A stretch of DNA of 64,000 nt, taken from Apostichopus japonicus. Lineage: Eukaryota; Echinodermata; Holothuroidea; Aspidochirotida; Stichopodidae. Each line of letters opens with the position of its first letter. The first letter of the stretch is position 1. The position numbers were made by a program, and so were the translations under genes. Positions 34,080-45,634 of this stretch are shown here, piece by piece. The stretch covers positions 9,368,714 to 9,432,713 of the forward strand of contig NC_092567.1 of NCBI RefSeq assembly GCF_037975245.1. The letters run 5' to 3'. The notes under the pieces are model-generated. The model was given only the letters and a program-made list of their open reading frames with translations. It did not search any database and was not told the DNA's origin.

Positions 34080-34602
34080 GGAATCCACATTCAGAAACTT
34101 CAAAATATTCAAAATACTGCAGCACAAATAGTCAAAGGAGCTAAGAGAAGATGTCATACCACGTAACGTACCCCACTTCTAAATAGTACACTTCTAAAGG
34201 ATCTTCACTGGCTCCCTATTGACTTTCGAGTTAAGTTCAAAGTACTTCTACTTGCATTTCGTGCTCATGATTTACAACAGCCTGTGTATCTCGCTAACCT
34301 TCTATCATCTTACCTTCCTGTGTGCACCTTACGTTAGACAAGCAAATCATACCTCTGTGTACCTAAACCTGGTGTGAAGGTATACGGATTCAGAAGTTTG
34401 ACTTACTTGCCGCAAGTCTTTGAAATCAGTTACCAGACAATCTTCCAACTTGTTCAAATCTTTCAACGTTTAAGGGTTTACTGAAGACTCATTTTTCTGT
34501 TGTGCATTTCAGTGTTGATGCTTTCCACTTTGTGAAGCACCAAGGGCAGTTACTCTTTTCCTAGATGGGCACTGTATAAATCTACATTATTATTATTATT
34601 AT
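34080..34602 (+). mobile_element. 3' end of an L2/CR1-type LINE
   Basis: The plus strand reads LQNIQNTAAQIVKGAKRR, then LLKDLHWLPIDFRVKFKVLL and FRAHD, the post-RT C-terminal region of L2/CR1-like ORF2, followed by several stops. It ends with tgggcactgtataaatctac and an (ATT)n tail at about 34583-34602, as L2-type elements do. It is 5'-truncated and inactive. Confidence 0.82.
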
Positions 34603-35390
34603 CGAAAAAGGTAAAATCTTCTATGTTGGGACTCATTTTCAAGCAACTTGTCATGTAAATTAGAAACTCCTCCTGCAAGCAGAATTAACAACACATGATT
34701 TAGTCCTGACCTGATAACACTACAGCTATGTGTGAAATGATTCTCTCCAGCATCGTTACTATGACAACATGGGAAATTAAATACATGTTTTACGTAATAA
34801 CATAAAATATCAATTAAGCAAAACAAGAGAATCTTAACTAGACTAGTATCTCAGAAAGTCAATATCAAACTGTTTCAAACATAAAGCCAGTCAAGTTCCA
34901 CTTATAAGGAGACTGTGAATACTTATTTCATAACTTAGAGAAAACATCGATAACTTTATAAAGTTTCAATTACCAAAACATAAAGTAACATGGCGACACG
35001 GTCTGCAGTGTGTTCAACATGGATTAAAGTGTCCAGCTGTCAAATTTCTAATTATGACCATCAGCAGCCAATTTAAGCCTTAATATCCTCCAAAATATCC
35101 CCACCTCCCCTTCCCCTTCCTCATAAAGTACATTCGTGGAAGGTGAGCAAGGGTAATGGTGAAATGGATTCATTTTTATCTTCAATTTATATTGTTTTCA
35201 AAATGTTATTGTACTCAAGCTAATTCATTCATCTAGGCTTGATAACGACAACATTTACACAGGCTTCACATTGTGACAGTTGTAACACTTGCAGATAGCA
35301 TTGTTAATGATCCTGAACTTAGGAGTGCTTTAATATTTTACTTTCATCAAGTTATATATCTCTGGAACTAATCCCAAATGTCATCCTCCC
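34603..35390. other. 3' flank of LIN7, nothing recognised
   Basis: No coding segment or clear poly(A) signal was identified between the LINE tail and the CT-rich array; a LIN7 3' UTR may extend into it. Confidence 0.35.
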
Positions 35391-35900
35391 CTCCCCCTCC
35401 CCCTCCCACCACCCCACTCACCCAGGGGAGGATATAATGAACACAGTGAATGTCATCCCCCTCCCTCCCCCTCCCCTCACCCAGGGGAGGATATAATGAA
35501 CACAGTGAATGTCATCTCCCCTACCCTCCCCCTCCCCTCACCCAGGGGGGTAATAATGAACACAGTGAATGTCATCTCCCCTCCCCCTCCCCACCCCACT
35601 CACCCAGGGGAGGATATAATGAACACAGTGAATGTCATCCTCTCTCCCCTCCCCCTCCCCTCCCCTCCCCCACCACACTCACCCAGGGGAGGATATAATG
35701 AAGACAGTGAATGTCATCCCCCTCCCCTCCCCCACCCCTCACCCAGGGGAGGATATAATGAACACAGTGAATGTCATCCCCCTCCCCTCCTTCCCCTCCC
35801 CACTCACCCAGGGGAGGATATAATGAACACAGTGATTGTCATCCCCTCCCCTCCCCCACCCCCCTCACCCAGGGGAGGATATAATGAACACAGTGAATGC
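35385..35900. repeat. ~60-bp minisatellite, 8 copies, C-rich on plus / G-rich on minus strand
   Basis: cacccaggggaggatataat plus gaacacagtgaatgtcat alternates with variable C/T runs (ccctcccctcccc). It begins 15 bases past the LIN7 stop codon, so in the LIN7 transcript it would be a G-run-rich 3' UTR. Pro/Ser-rich plus-strand frames here are repeat artefacts. Confidence 0.93.
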
Positions 35901-35914
35901 CATTTACATTTGAT

Positions 35915-36076
35915 TTACTCCGGGAGCATCTGTCGTCTCCTTGCTGCCCTCTGATGGTCAAATCTGGATTCCATTTCTTCTAGCACCTTGGGTGTGTACC
36001 TGACCACCAGCTTGACCTTGTCCGAAGCAGACTTGAGCAAGTCCACAGCTTTCTCATGTTGCTCTCCCTCAACAGA
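35915..36076 (-). CDS. LIN7: LIN7 exon 5 (end of PDZ, C-terminus)
   Basis: Acceptor TCTTTTCAG ends at 36077. Encodes [39 protein letters not shown] and a basic end [11 protein letters not shown], then TAA. Confidence 0.95.
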   Translation of the reverse strand, partial: SVEGEQHEKAVDLLKSASDKVKLVVRYTPKVLEEMESRFDHQRAARRRQMLPE

Positions 36077-39000
36077 CTGAAAAGAAGAAGAAAGTATACA
36101 GCTATTGTATTATTATTAATAATTAATATATTAATATTAATTAATTATTAATAACGGATGGACTAACACAGCTGTTTGGAGACTGTGCTCGTAAGTGATT
36201 TCATCTTCACAGCAGCATTTCTTTATAGTTTATTCAGCAAGGTTTCCAAACTTTTATTTCACTGTCTGAAATGGAAATTGATTAGTCCAGCTAAATGATA
36301 TACATTGGTACAGGACTATAGAATAAAACAGAAGAGAAAAACATATCAAAGTCAACTCAAAAAGCACCTTTAACAGCAATTCAAACAAATTCCACTTAAA
36401 TATCAGACTAATGTAGAGCAAGTGAGATAAATTTGTCCAAGAATAACGAGAGATCTAGAACAGAGAGATTTGTTATTTGTAGCACTCCCTTGTGGGCATC
36501 AACCAATTAATTCACTGGTACGGATTTTACATTATAAAATTATTATTCCAAGATGCTTCAATATCCAGAAAGAACAATCTGCCTAGGTGAAATATAGACA
36601 CACATTTTGAACTAGCAATCAGCTCTGCCACCAACCACCGATGTAATAATTGTTATTAATGAATGAGAGTGACATGGCATTGTTTATTCAGGGTAAAATA
36701 TTCCACAACCTATTTTTGAAATGTTTGATCCTCTTTATGAGCATGACTGGTTCTTCACTTACTCAATCACATATGTCCGAACCGGACTGACTAGACATTA
36801 ACGTGTGACCAGTCATTATGTCAGTCAGTATGACTGAATATGCAAGGAGTATAAGAAATACAAAGCAGGCTTCATCGAGGGTCATCTGCTATTAATATTC
36901 AGAAGTATTACTGCATAGAATAGTCATTCATTAGGCAACTAGGTAGGCCTGTGATACATACCACTCCATTCACTGACAGTAACTGGTCACCCCTCTTCAG
37001 CCCTCCATGTCGATGTGCCACCCCTCCTGGAATGATTCTTGAGATGTATATGGGTGAATTCTGTTCTCTGCCCCCCATCACATTGAAACCTAGTCCTTCA
37101 TCTGTTTTTGGTAGTTCTACCACCCGAGGATGGGCGTGTCCCTCGCTGGCTGCAAATGCTGCCACAGTTGCCTGAAAGAAACAAACCAGCCTAAAATGGT
37201 AAAAACTGCTGTACATGATAACTTCCTTGTGGGGTTACCAAAGGATATCCTTACTATGAATATGGTGAGTGAGAGTGCCTTTGTTTCAGTTTGAGGATAT
37301 TAATTAATACTGATGTCAAATTGAATATCATCAAACCATCATAATGCTGAAGTCAAACAGAAACAACTTTCCAAAATATCTGCAAACTGACAACATTTTT
37401 TCAGAACCAGAAGATATTCTTTAAAGAAAACTGAAAAGCAGAACTGCATTGAGGTTTCAATGACTTTTTGTAATTTCCACTTGTGACATCTATTGACTGC
37501 AAATGACTTCTAACCTCCACAACACAAAATAACATATTTTTATCCATTATTAGTCTTCCCATAATATGAATTATCAAATGTCCTTTCTTGACATATCATG
37601 ATTTCCACATTTTGACCTCTGCTGACCTCATATGACCTTTGCCCTCCACTAAAAGCAAGGAGCTAAATAAACTCACTATCAGGCATCCAAATACCAAATC
37701 TGTGACTCATCCAAGTTTCCCTTCATGAGATACCACATGTAGGTTTTCAGTTTTGACTTCTCCTGAACTCTTACTGTACGTGGGCTATCCACTCACAACG
37801 TATGAGATAGATCCAAGTTACCCTTCTTAAGATATTGTGTACACAAGTTTTCAAATTAATCCCAAGGGCAAAATCTGCATTTCCCACCCTCTATCACAAA
37901 CAGTACCGTGAGTCCCATGCCGTTACAGGATAATATGTCAATTTGACTTTTCACAAAAGTTAGAGAAATCATATATTACCTTTGCAGTTGCACTTGCCCG
38001 GACCTCTGCATCTCCACTAATGTCTACAGTTTCATAGACATGTTCGTAGACCTCTCGAACTGCGTTGAAGAAATCACTCTCAAGGATCTTCTGTAGCGCA
38101 GCAAGCTTTTGGGCAGGAAGTTTTGGATCTGAAAGAAACAAAGGCACACCACAGGTATATTGACTGATTGCAACAACAACATATATCTGCTGAGTTACAG
38201 TACAAACCAGCATATCAAGGTTAGTAAAGTACCGTACAGTAAGGATATAATCACAAATTAAAAATAGTTCCATTCATTGTTCAAATGAGACAAAGAAAGA
38301 AAAGCTTTGACGCTGGTGTCAATTGGTGAACATTGTTAGCTGTTAATGTATCCATGAAAGCAGTCATTATACTTTACTGAGTCAATGCAATATTGCATGC
38401 AAATGAAAGGAACTGTCCAAACTTAGCTTGACACATCCTCTCATATGACTAAAATCTTCTGGTCTACTGTATGCATGAGACACTGTTTCATAGCTTCATT
38501 GAACACAAAAACCATATTCAGTTACTCTACAAGAAACTACTTATTCAACAAGGCTAAAGCAGAGGATGAATATATAAATCAGGATATAAATTGAAGACAA
38601 AGCCGAACATGACGGAAAATAAAAGGGAGCTCTGCTTTCAGTTTCCATACTGTACCTCTTCTTGCTTTAATGGGAAAGTAATGGGAATGTCTATTGTCAA
38701 AATGTTTGTGTGTTTTAATTTGCATTACAATATTGTTTCATGTACACATGTTAACACAATTACGAACCAGAGAGTAATTAAGTCTTCAGTGTCTCTGGTT
38801 GCTATTTTTGAAGGTTTGATCGAACAAGCTCAAGAAAATTAAGAACCTTAACTTAATACACAGTCTAATATTGAAATGTCTCTCCACGCATATACAGTAG
38901 GTATGTACGAAATGTAAAAAAATAGCCAAGGCAGTTGGACAATACTTACTTTGTTGCAAGTTCTGTAATAACTCTACAGCTCTGCCAACATCTGTATTGT

Positions 39001-42000
39001 AAAAGAGAAAAGAAGCAGATTGAAAGTTGGCATTACATACTAAGAGCAAGACACTGGTCAAGTGTTGGACAAACATAAAACAGATTTGGAATGTGTAAAG
39101 AATGCCTTGATCTAAGAACAGCTGTAGTTGGGGGTTAACCTGTTCTAGCAGCCTTGTTTTTGATCCTTTGCAATCTCGATAGTTGGGATGCAGCTACACC
39201 AAATAGAAGAGAATTGCCATAAATCAAGCCTACTCGAGATTACAGCATGAATAAGTTTCAACATCGCCTTATATGAAACATTGTCGACTTACACATATGT
39301 GGTAAACTTGCTGATCCATAGCAAGGTGAGTGTCCATATACAAACCAAGATTGCGGACTACCGGAACAGAGTTTATGACCTTGTCACCAATTCTTAAAGA
39401 AAGCTGATTTGATCCCAATATATCATTAGGTCTACTTTTTTCATCGTTTAACTTAAGGTAGTTATTGGACATCCATAGCCTGACTTCCTAAATGCATGGC
39501 TCCATCTTAAATTCAGCTAATTTGAGATCTTTTGGATCAAAGGCAACATAAAGTTGTATATCATCAGCATAAAATATGTAGGTAATTATCATAAGAACTG
39601 TTTCCTAGCAAAGAGATATATAGAGAAAAGAGAACAGGACCAAGAATTGACACTTGAGGTACCCCATGGTGGAGATCATGAGTATTAGACCTAGTGAGGG
39701 ACACTACTTAGATAAATTGTGATCGACTTTCCAGGTAGGATCTTAACCAACTCAAAGCGACTCCAGAGAAGCTGGAATAAAGCCCCAATTTATCTACTTA
39801 GTAGAATACTAAGGTCTACTGTGTCAAAAGCTGCAGACAAATCTAGTAAAACCAATAGTACACACTTTCTGTAGTCAATTGCATCTAGAGGATATAATTT
39901 TGAACTCTAAGTAGAACTGCTTCTGTGCTAAAACTTGAATGGTATGCAGACTGGAAAGGATCAAGGCAGTTAGTATTGTCAATATGTGCTGCAACTTTAT
40001 CAAGAACAGCCCCTTCTTATCCTTAGATACAAAAGGGTAAGTTAGACACTGGTCTTAATTACTCAAGTCATTAACATCTTGATTGTTCTTTTCTAGAAGG
40101 GCAGGTCCAAGCTATTTGCACTGTGACGTACGGGACATTTCAGAGACTTAAATGTGTCTAAAAGTTATAAAAAATCTATTTTCCAGAAACTTTTTCAGGT
40201 TTTCATATTTGTTATTGCTGCTACTTTATTACAAACTCATGAAGATTTCCTACACTTGCTTTAATTAGGTCCCATCTTAATTAATGTACAGTGTGACGTA
40301 CGGGACCAGAGAATTTTGTGTTTTTTTAGCTAAAGAGCAAAGCTGAAATCCCTCTGAAATTAGGAGGGGAATGATCAAGCTGTTATAACTAGTGAATAGC
40401 CTAACCTTCCAAGGGCTAAGCTGTAACATATTAGAAAAAAATATGAAGCCATTCCAGTTCAGTGATTACACAAATGAAAATTGTCCTGTGACGTACGGGA
40501 CATGTGACGTACGGGACAATTTGTCCAAATAAAAATTGACAATGAAAACTCATATTTTTATTCCTGAATATACCATAACAAGCTGATTTCTACATAAAAA
40601 CATTAATTTGGATATGCCAAAACAATGTCATTGGTAATTTCATGCCATATTTCCTTCTTTCTGGGATCGAAAAGAGCAGTGACTATACTTGTGAGGTCAT
40701 TCTACTACATAAATCATGGAATGCGTAAAGTATAAATCTACTCTACACATTCATCAAATACTCATAACATCAATTTTAGCTTTGTTAGACCACAAATGAT
40801 CCAAGATGCAAGTTTTGGTGCAAAACTGTCTCGGTGTATACTGTATCATACTCCCTACTATTGACCCTGAAGTTGAAATATGATCCATCCCATTCAAAAC
40901 ATATCAAAATGTCCACAGTAACGTCCACATAATGTCCATCTATGAAACTAGTACAACAAAGAAAACTCTATAGACCTAATACTGGTTACCACCCAAATAG
41001 TCATAACAGCAATTCTAGCTTTGTTAGACCACAAATGATTCAAGATGCAAAGTTTTGGTGCAAAACTGTTTTGGTATATACTGTACAACACTGTATCATA
41101 CTCCCCACTATTGACCCTCAAGTTGAAATATGATCCATCCCATTCAAAACATATCAAAATGTCCACAGTAACGTCAATGTAATGTCCATCTATGAAACTA
41201 GTACAACAAAGAAAACTCTATAGACCTAATACTGATTATTGAACAAACTCATGAGTGATTGTCCTCTGCAAAAATTGGGCGAGCAAAACTCTACACTTGT
41301 AACTAAAAATCTCAATGTCTACTATCTAAGTTCAGGACACAAGAACATTGTTGCACAGTCATGATAGTCACACTTCACAATAGGCCTACGAAATGTTGAA
41401 ATGCAAACTCAACATTCTTGAAGTCGTCCTCATTCAATGTCAATGTTGAATAGCATTGTAGATGATTCTGTATGCCCCACACACACACAATTGACTTCCC
41501 GATAGTATATTGAACAACACCTGGGCTGTTGGTGGTCATCAGTCAATGGTTTTTTTGAAGCCATGTTGTGCTCTTCGGGCATGCAGGGATTATAAGTTGC
41601 AACTACCATCTTTCAACAAAATAAATTTGTAAGCATTGGAAGGTTTCCAATAGAGGTCCCCATTGGAGCCCATGCATGTTTTTCCCACACTATGTCCCGT
41701 ACATCACATTTTGTCCCGTACGTCACATTTTTAATTTTGATAATTAGATTTGCTGTGAATATTTTTTCAATTTTTTTGGGATGGATTTTGTTGCACAATG
41801 TTCTTAATTAGAACTTTACAGAATATCACCAAAAAAAAATTGTTCGTCCATATCAAAACTTGAAAAAAAGTGCTGAAAATTGTGACGTACAGAACATCAG
41901 TATTTGGACACTAGCTAATTAGCATATTTAATTGATGAACCCCAAACATAATATGTCAAAATTATTGGAAGGAAGGGTGTATCATGTCCCAAATAACTTA

Positions 42001-45000
42001 TATTCAATAAGTTCATATTGCTGGCAGGGAAATAGGATTCCAAATGTCCCGTACGTCACACTGCAATTTGAATTTATGCAAATTAGCCGTCTGTAATTGT
42101 TCGAATAGGCAAAACAATTAAAAAAAATTATGAAAATCTGAAACTTCAATAATTCAGCTTTAACATGACACCGCATTTAGGGCGCTTCAGTAAAGTTTGA
42201 AATTTGGCTTCTAGGGCTACAATAGCTTGGACCTGCCCAGAACTGGTACAGTACCGCTCACGTATAACTCCGCATAGACGTATACTCTACATTTATCTAC
42301 GCGATTATACGATGTTATACGTTTCTGTACGCAACTTTCTACGCGGTGTCTACCGGGCGTCTACGCCGTGTCTACGCGGCTTAGAGCTTCGCTCTAGTGC
42401 CCCTGAATAGGGATTATACGCGCGTAAAGACGTACAATCTCATATAATCTGTAAACGTAGGGTTTTTGCAGCCGCTTTACATAGCAGAGCTTCTATGGGT
42501 TAGAATAAACTGTGATGAAGAAAAGAGTCGGTAAACTCAGTATCGCATCAAGCCCAATTAATGACTTTCCAAAATATTCAACCACAGAGTTAGCATATAC
42601 TTAAGCCGATAAGAATAAGAGTAACAAAGAAAACAGCGCTACTAGGAGCACAAACGATCGATACAATCAGTGCAAAACTTTAGCAAGGAAACTATATTAA
42701 TTACGACAATGTGCCCCAGTCTGTTTTTTGGGAAAGCTCTTATGATTCAATTGTCAATGGGTCTCTGGCTAGTGGTGTTTTTCCTATCCCATGCCAACAA
42801 GCAGTTTTAATACAGTACCGCTCAGGTATAACTGGACATGTGTATGCGCACAGAATCGTATAAAAACGTATAAACAAGTACAATTGCTTATAAACTCGTT
42901 GACAAAAAAATTGCCACGTAGACATCGCGTATAATCCCTGTACGAGTTTATATGCAGGAAATGCTATTGTGCTCAACGAATAGGGATTAAAGTCGCCGAA
43001 GGAATTAGTGAGATGTTTGAAACAGCCGTTCCTTACATCGTAGTTTAAGTTGTGATATTCACCTAGCAGTAAAAGGGACGCAGGTAAAGTGTTTGCCGGC
43101 ATAGAACTTAATTGGTTTTCGTTAAATGGGTTTCTATTCAGTGTTTCTTTTCCCGACTTTTTTTTCAGTTGTATAGGTTTTGTCCCACGGAGGATAAGTT
43201 TACTTTGAATAGTTGGCAACATTTTGAAGAAATAATAAAGTATTACTAAGCGTTTCTTGTGTCAATTTTCTATATTATTTACCGTTGGTTCCAACAGAAT
43301 GAAAAAAAAAAATTCCACCCAACAACTTTGAAGCAGGTCCGGTTAAAAACAAAACAAGTTTCAAGTCCGCTCATGGGGCCTCATGTTTCCTGATTCCCGA
43401 GTCTCTATTTGGATTACAAGAAATCTAAACTATCCTTAAAAATTGTTTTGTAAAAGTTGCCACAACCTCCAAACTATTATCAGCGCATGAAAAGAAGATA
43501 AATGGCCGCCCGTTTTTTTTTTAAGATCTCAGTACGAGAAACATGTATTTTACTTGGATAGAACAACTCTCGTTAATGTGGTAAAGTTAATATTTTTCTA
43601 CCCTAGCTGTATGTTTGTTTTTATAAAACCCTCATGAAAACCAACTTTTTGGAAAATGGATTTTGAAGCCCAGTCAACAATTTAAAAAATGCTTAGCGTT
43701 AAATACTGGCGTCAAACAATAAATTTTGTATTTATTCCAACAAAGATCCACAAAGGATAAAAATGCTAAGTAGAGCTTACTTAAAGAGAAATAGAAACTG
43801 CATGTACATCACTGTACATCGTCATTCTAAGTTTCCAAATACTATACAAAGAGAATGAGTTCACCGAAACACCCCTTTTCCTTACCACCTGAAGAAAACC
43901 GTCTTTTATAAATTATACTACCTTACAGTACTTTACATTCAATACAAAAGTTACTTCTACAACAGCTTCCCAAAAAACTTCTATAACACATGGAATAACC
44001 TGAATTTTTACACACATAATCCCATTGACATTGTTCACGGAACAAAAGTAGGTCATCGACATTCCAACTTGCCCAAGTTCATCGCATCATGGGAACGACA
44101 CAACAGATTGAACATGATGTTACATTTTCCCGCCATCTGGACGCCGAGTGTAAATTTTGGTAATATGCAAATTATGAATGGTACTTTGTAGGCTACGCGG
44201 TTAAAACTTAACCTATTGCGACACACACATTTTGGCCAACGATTCAAAGTAAACTTATTACTCCGTGGGACAAAACCTATACAACTGAAAAAAAAGTCAG
44301 GAAAAGAAACACTGAATAGAAACCCATTTAACGAAAACCAATTAAGTTCTATGCCGGCAAACACTTTACCTGCGTCCCTTTTACTGCTAGGTGAATATCA
44401 CAACTTAAACTACGATGTAAGGAACGGCTGTTTCAAACATCTCACTAATTCTTTCGGCATCTTTAATCCCTATTCATTGAGCACAATAGCATTTCCTGCG
44501 TATTAACTCGTACAGGGATTATACGAGATGTCTACGCGGCAATTTTTTTGTCAACGAGTTTATACGCAATTGTACTTGTTTATACGTATTTATACGATTC
44601 TGTGCGCATACACATGTCCAGTTATACGTGAGCGGTACTGTATTAAAACTGCTTGTTGGCATGGGATAGGAAAAACACCACTAGCCAGAGACCCATTGAC
44701 AATTGAATCATAAGAGAGACATCATTTCAGATTTACAATCCTTAACCAGGCATGTTGGTACAGGGTCAAGACAACAATGCTTACTGTAGATGAAACTCCA
44801 AAAGTATTTTCACCACCTCGTCTGTAGAAAGTTAACATCCTGCCAACAAGAAGCACATCCTTTAATTACCACCCTCTGTTTCCTACTGTAGTATTACCAA
44901 GCCAATTCTTGATCCAAGACAGTAAATTACCCATTGACACCCATACTCCTTTTCCATAGCCACTTATGAATCCAAGTTAACATGTTACCACCTACAGTAT

Positions 45001-45634
45001 ACCCAGTCGTTTTAACTGGAGCAAATCTGCTGATGGGGTTATCATCAAAATCTTTATGAAAATCCAAGATGATGGCATACAAGCTAGTCTATAGATTTTG
45101 AGAACCAAAGTTAAGCTAGCCTAGGCCTTGACAAGGCTTGAGTTATGGCCTAACATAATTAATAACATTAACAACTTCAAGAATGTTTCACAATGTTTTT
45201 CATCATGTTGTCTAGTTGATATGGGTCAATCAATGAGACTTGCCTATTGGTAAATATTATACGAATTTACAATATCTTTGGTTATGCCAGTGCTTTTATC
45301 ATCACAGGACGTATGGTACAGTATTTCTATTACAATACATATTACTACTAGTAGTACTGACATAAGCACTGGTCTAACGTTAACATTCGTTGCGAGACTA
45401 GTAACACCTACAACTTGCAAGTGCAAGGTTAGCCCTACTCCCCTAGCCTACACTAATCGTAGTTACAGTAGGCTAGGCCTACCAACACTATAGATCGTGC
45501 GTCCTTCTACAAATCAACCTTACTAAATGTGTGAAACTCTACTGCAATTCATCGATAAATGAAGTACAACACCCTAAACCAGTCAAATAAATTTGCTTGC
45601 CTCGGCTCAGAGTCAATTCGCTAGTAGCAGCCAT
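35915..45634 (-). CDS. LIN7: LIN7/VELI scaffold protein (complete, 5 exons)
   Basis: Five exons give 198 residues, against 197 in human LIN7C, and all phases close. An N-terminal L27 domain (about residues 12-70; [35 protein letters not shown]) pairs with CASK/LIN-2. The PDZ domain (about 87-170) has GLGFNVMGG as its carboxylate-binding loop and [13 protein letters not shown]. The C-terminus [17 protein letters not shown] matches the family. LIN7 works in the LIN-2/LIN-7/LIN-10 complex at polarised membranes and synapses. Exon 1 is only 34 coding bases and its best donor is GC rather than GT. Intron 1 (about 6.6 kb) carries a LINE remnant, a 2.1-kb TIR element and a 2-kb foldback. Stop TAA at 35917-35915. 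Confidence 0.95.
36077..36961 (-). other. LIN7 intron 4, nothing recognised beyond an AT-palindromic patch
   Basis: Holds a patch of ATTAAT/TTAATA repeats near 36103-36152 that can form AT-rich hairpins; no coding segment or mobile-element end supported. Confidence 0.45.
36962..37171 (-). CDS. LIN7: LIN7 exon 4 (PDZ domain)
   Basis: Acceptor TTCTTTCAG ends at 37172; donor GGAGTG|GTATGT, 70 codons, phase 0. Encodes [40 protein letters not shown] and [15 protein letters not shown], with only a few differences from vertebrate LIN7. Confidence 0.97.
37590..37860 (+). repeat. Fragment of the TGACCTTTGACCT dispersed repeat (LIN7 intron 3)
   Basis: Contains ttgacctctgctgacctcat, atgacctttgccctccact, aagtttcccttcatgagat and gatattgtgtacacaagttt, in the same order as the fragments near 5300-5590. 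Confidence 0.6.
37980..38128 (-). CDS. LIN7: LIN7 exon 3 (L27 domain)
   Basis: Acceptor TTTCTTTCAG ends at 38129; donor ACTGCAAAG|GTAATA, phase 0. Encodes [19 protein letters not shown] and [18 protein letters not shown], nearly identical to LIN7C. Confidence 0.96.
38950..38991 (-). CDS. LIN7: LIN7 exon 2 (L27, 42 bp)
   Basis: Acceptor TTTACAATACAG ends at 38992; donor CAACAAA|GTAAGT, phase 1 in and out. Encodes [14 protein letters not shown], the first helix of the L27 domain. Confidence 0.92.
39269..39970 (-). mobile_element. Reverse-transcriptase remnant of a CR1/L2-type LINE
   Basis: The minus strand reads, with frame breaks, [39 protein letters not shown] (the catalytic YADD box) and [10 protein letters not shown], in the order of a CR1/L2 RT domain. 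Several stops and shifts make it dead. It lies in sense orientation within LIN7 intron 1, just left of the TIR element at 40099. Confidence 0.85.
40099..42238. mobile_element. 2.1-kb TIR element with recurring TGACGTACGGGAC motif
   Basis: Ends GGGCAGGTCCAAGCTATT (40099-40116) and its exact reverse complement (42221-42238), flanked by AGAA on both sides, a probable 4-bp target duplication. Inside, GTGACGTACGGGAC occurs at about 40123, 40292, 40488 and 40503, its reverse complement at about 41696, 41714 and 42048, and a variant at 41881. Copies in the left half point one way and most in the right half the other. A ~239-bp direct duplication occupies about 40763-41240. No transposase ORF, so it is non-autonomous; superfamily not assigned. 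Confidence 0.82.
40763..41240 (+). repeat. ~239-bp direct tandem duplication inside the TIR element
   Basis: agctttgttagaccacaaat, tgaaatatgatccatcccat, acatatcaaaatgtccacag and aaaactctatagacctaata occur in the same order in both halves, offset 239 bases, with a few differences and a small insertion. Confidence 0.92.
42245..42425 (+). repeat. Diverged solitary copy of the foldback element's end
   Basis: CAGTACCGCTCACGTATAAC followed by many tatacg and ctacgcgg words and ending near gaatagggattatacg parallels 42816-43000 but is diverged. It begins 7 bases after the right end of the 40099-42238 element. Confidence 0.6.
42737..44716. repeat. 2-kb foldback: ~481-bp inverted arms around a ~1.0-kb spacer
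   Basis: Left arm 42737-43217 and right arm 44235-44716 are reverse complements at well above 90% identity by eye. Within both arms, a CAGTACCGCTCA(C/G)GTATAAC terminus (near 42816 and 44642) is flanked by TA, as in Tc1/mariner-type insertions. The inversion continues about 75 bases outside those termini. Spacer 43218-44234 has no recognised content. The peptide frame shared by the two arms (minus 42740-43222, plus 44216-44713) has a stop in the right arm and no recognised relatives, so I do not call it a gene. Confidence 0.88.
45601..45634 (-). CDS. LIN7: LIN7 exon 1 (34 bp, GC donor)
   Basis: ATG at 45634-45632; encodes [11 protein letters not shown] plus one base. Donor CCGAG|GCAAGC fits the GC-AG class (AG|GCAAGT). 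Joined to exon 2 it reads [14 protein letters not shown], aligned with LERDICRAIELL of LIN7C. An in-frame GT alternative (ACTG|GTTTAG at about 45578) would add 7 residues not found in the family. Confidence 0.75.

Noticed and set aside
35450-35954. Proline/serine-rich plus-strand ORFs
   Set aside because: Frame readings of the CT-rich array downstream of LIN7.
39269-39970. Intact retrotransposon gene
   Set aside because: Stops and frameshifts interrupt the RT motifs.
42740-43222. 160-codon minus-strand ORF repeated in inverted copy at 44216-44713
   Set aside because: The copy has an in-frame stop, the peptide has no recognisable motif, and conservation is explained by the foldback structure.
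45578-45601. GT donor (ACTG|GTTTAG) as the LIN7 exon 1 end
   Set aside because: In frame but adds residues not present in any LIN7 I know; the GC donor gives an exact family match. Retained only as a possible isoform.
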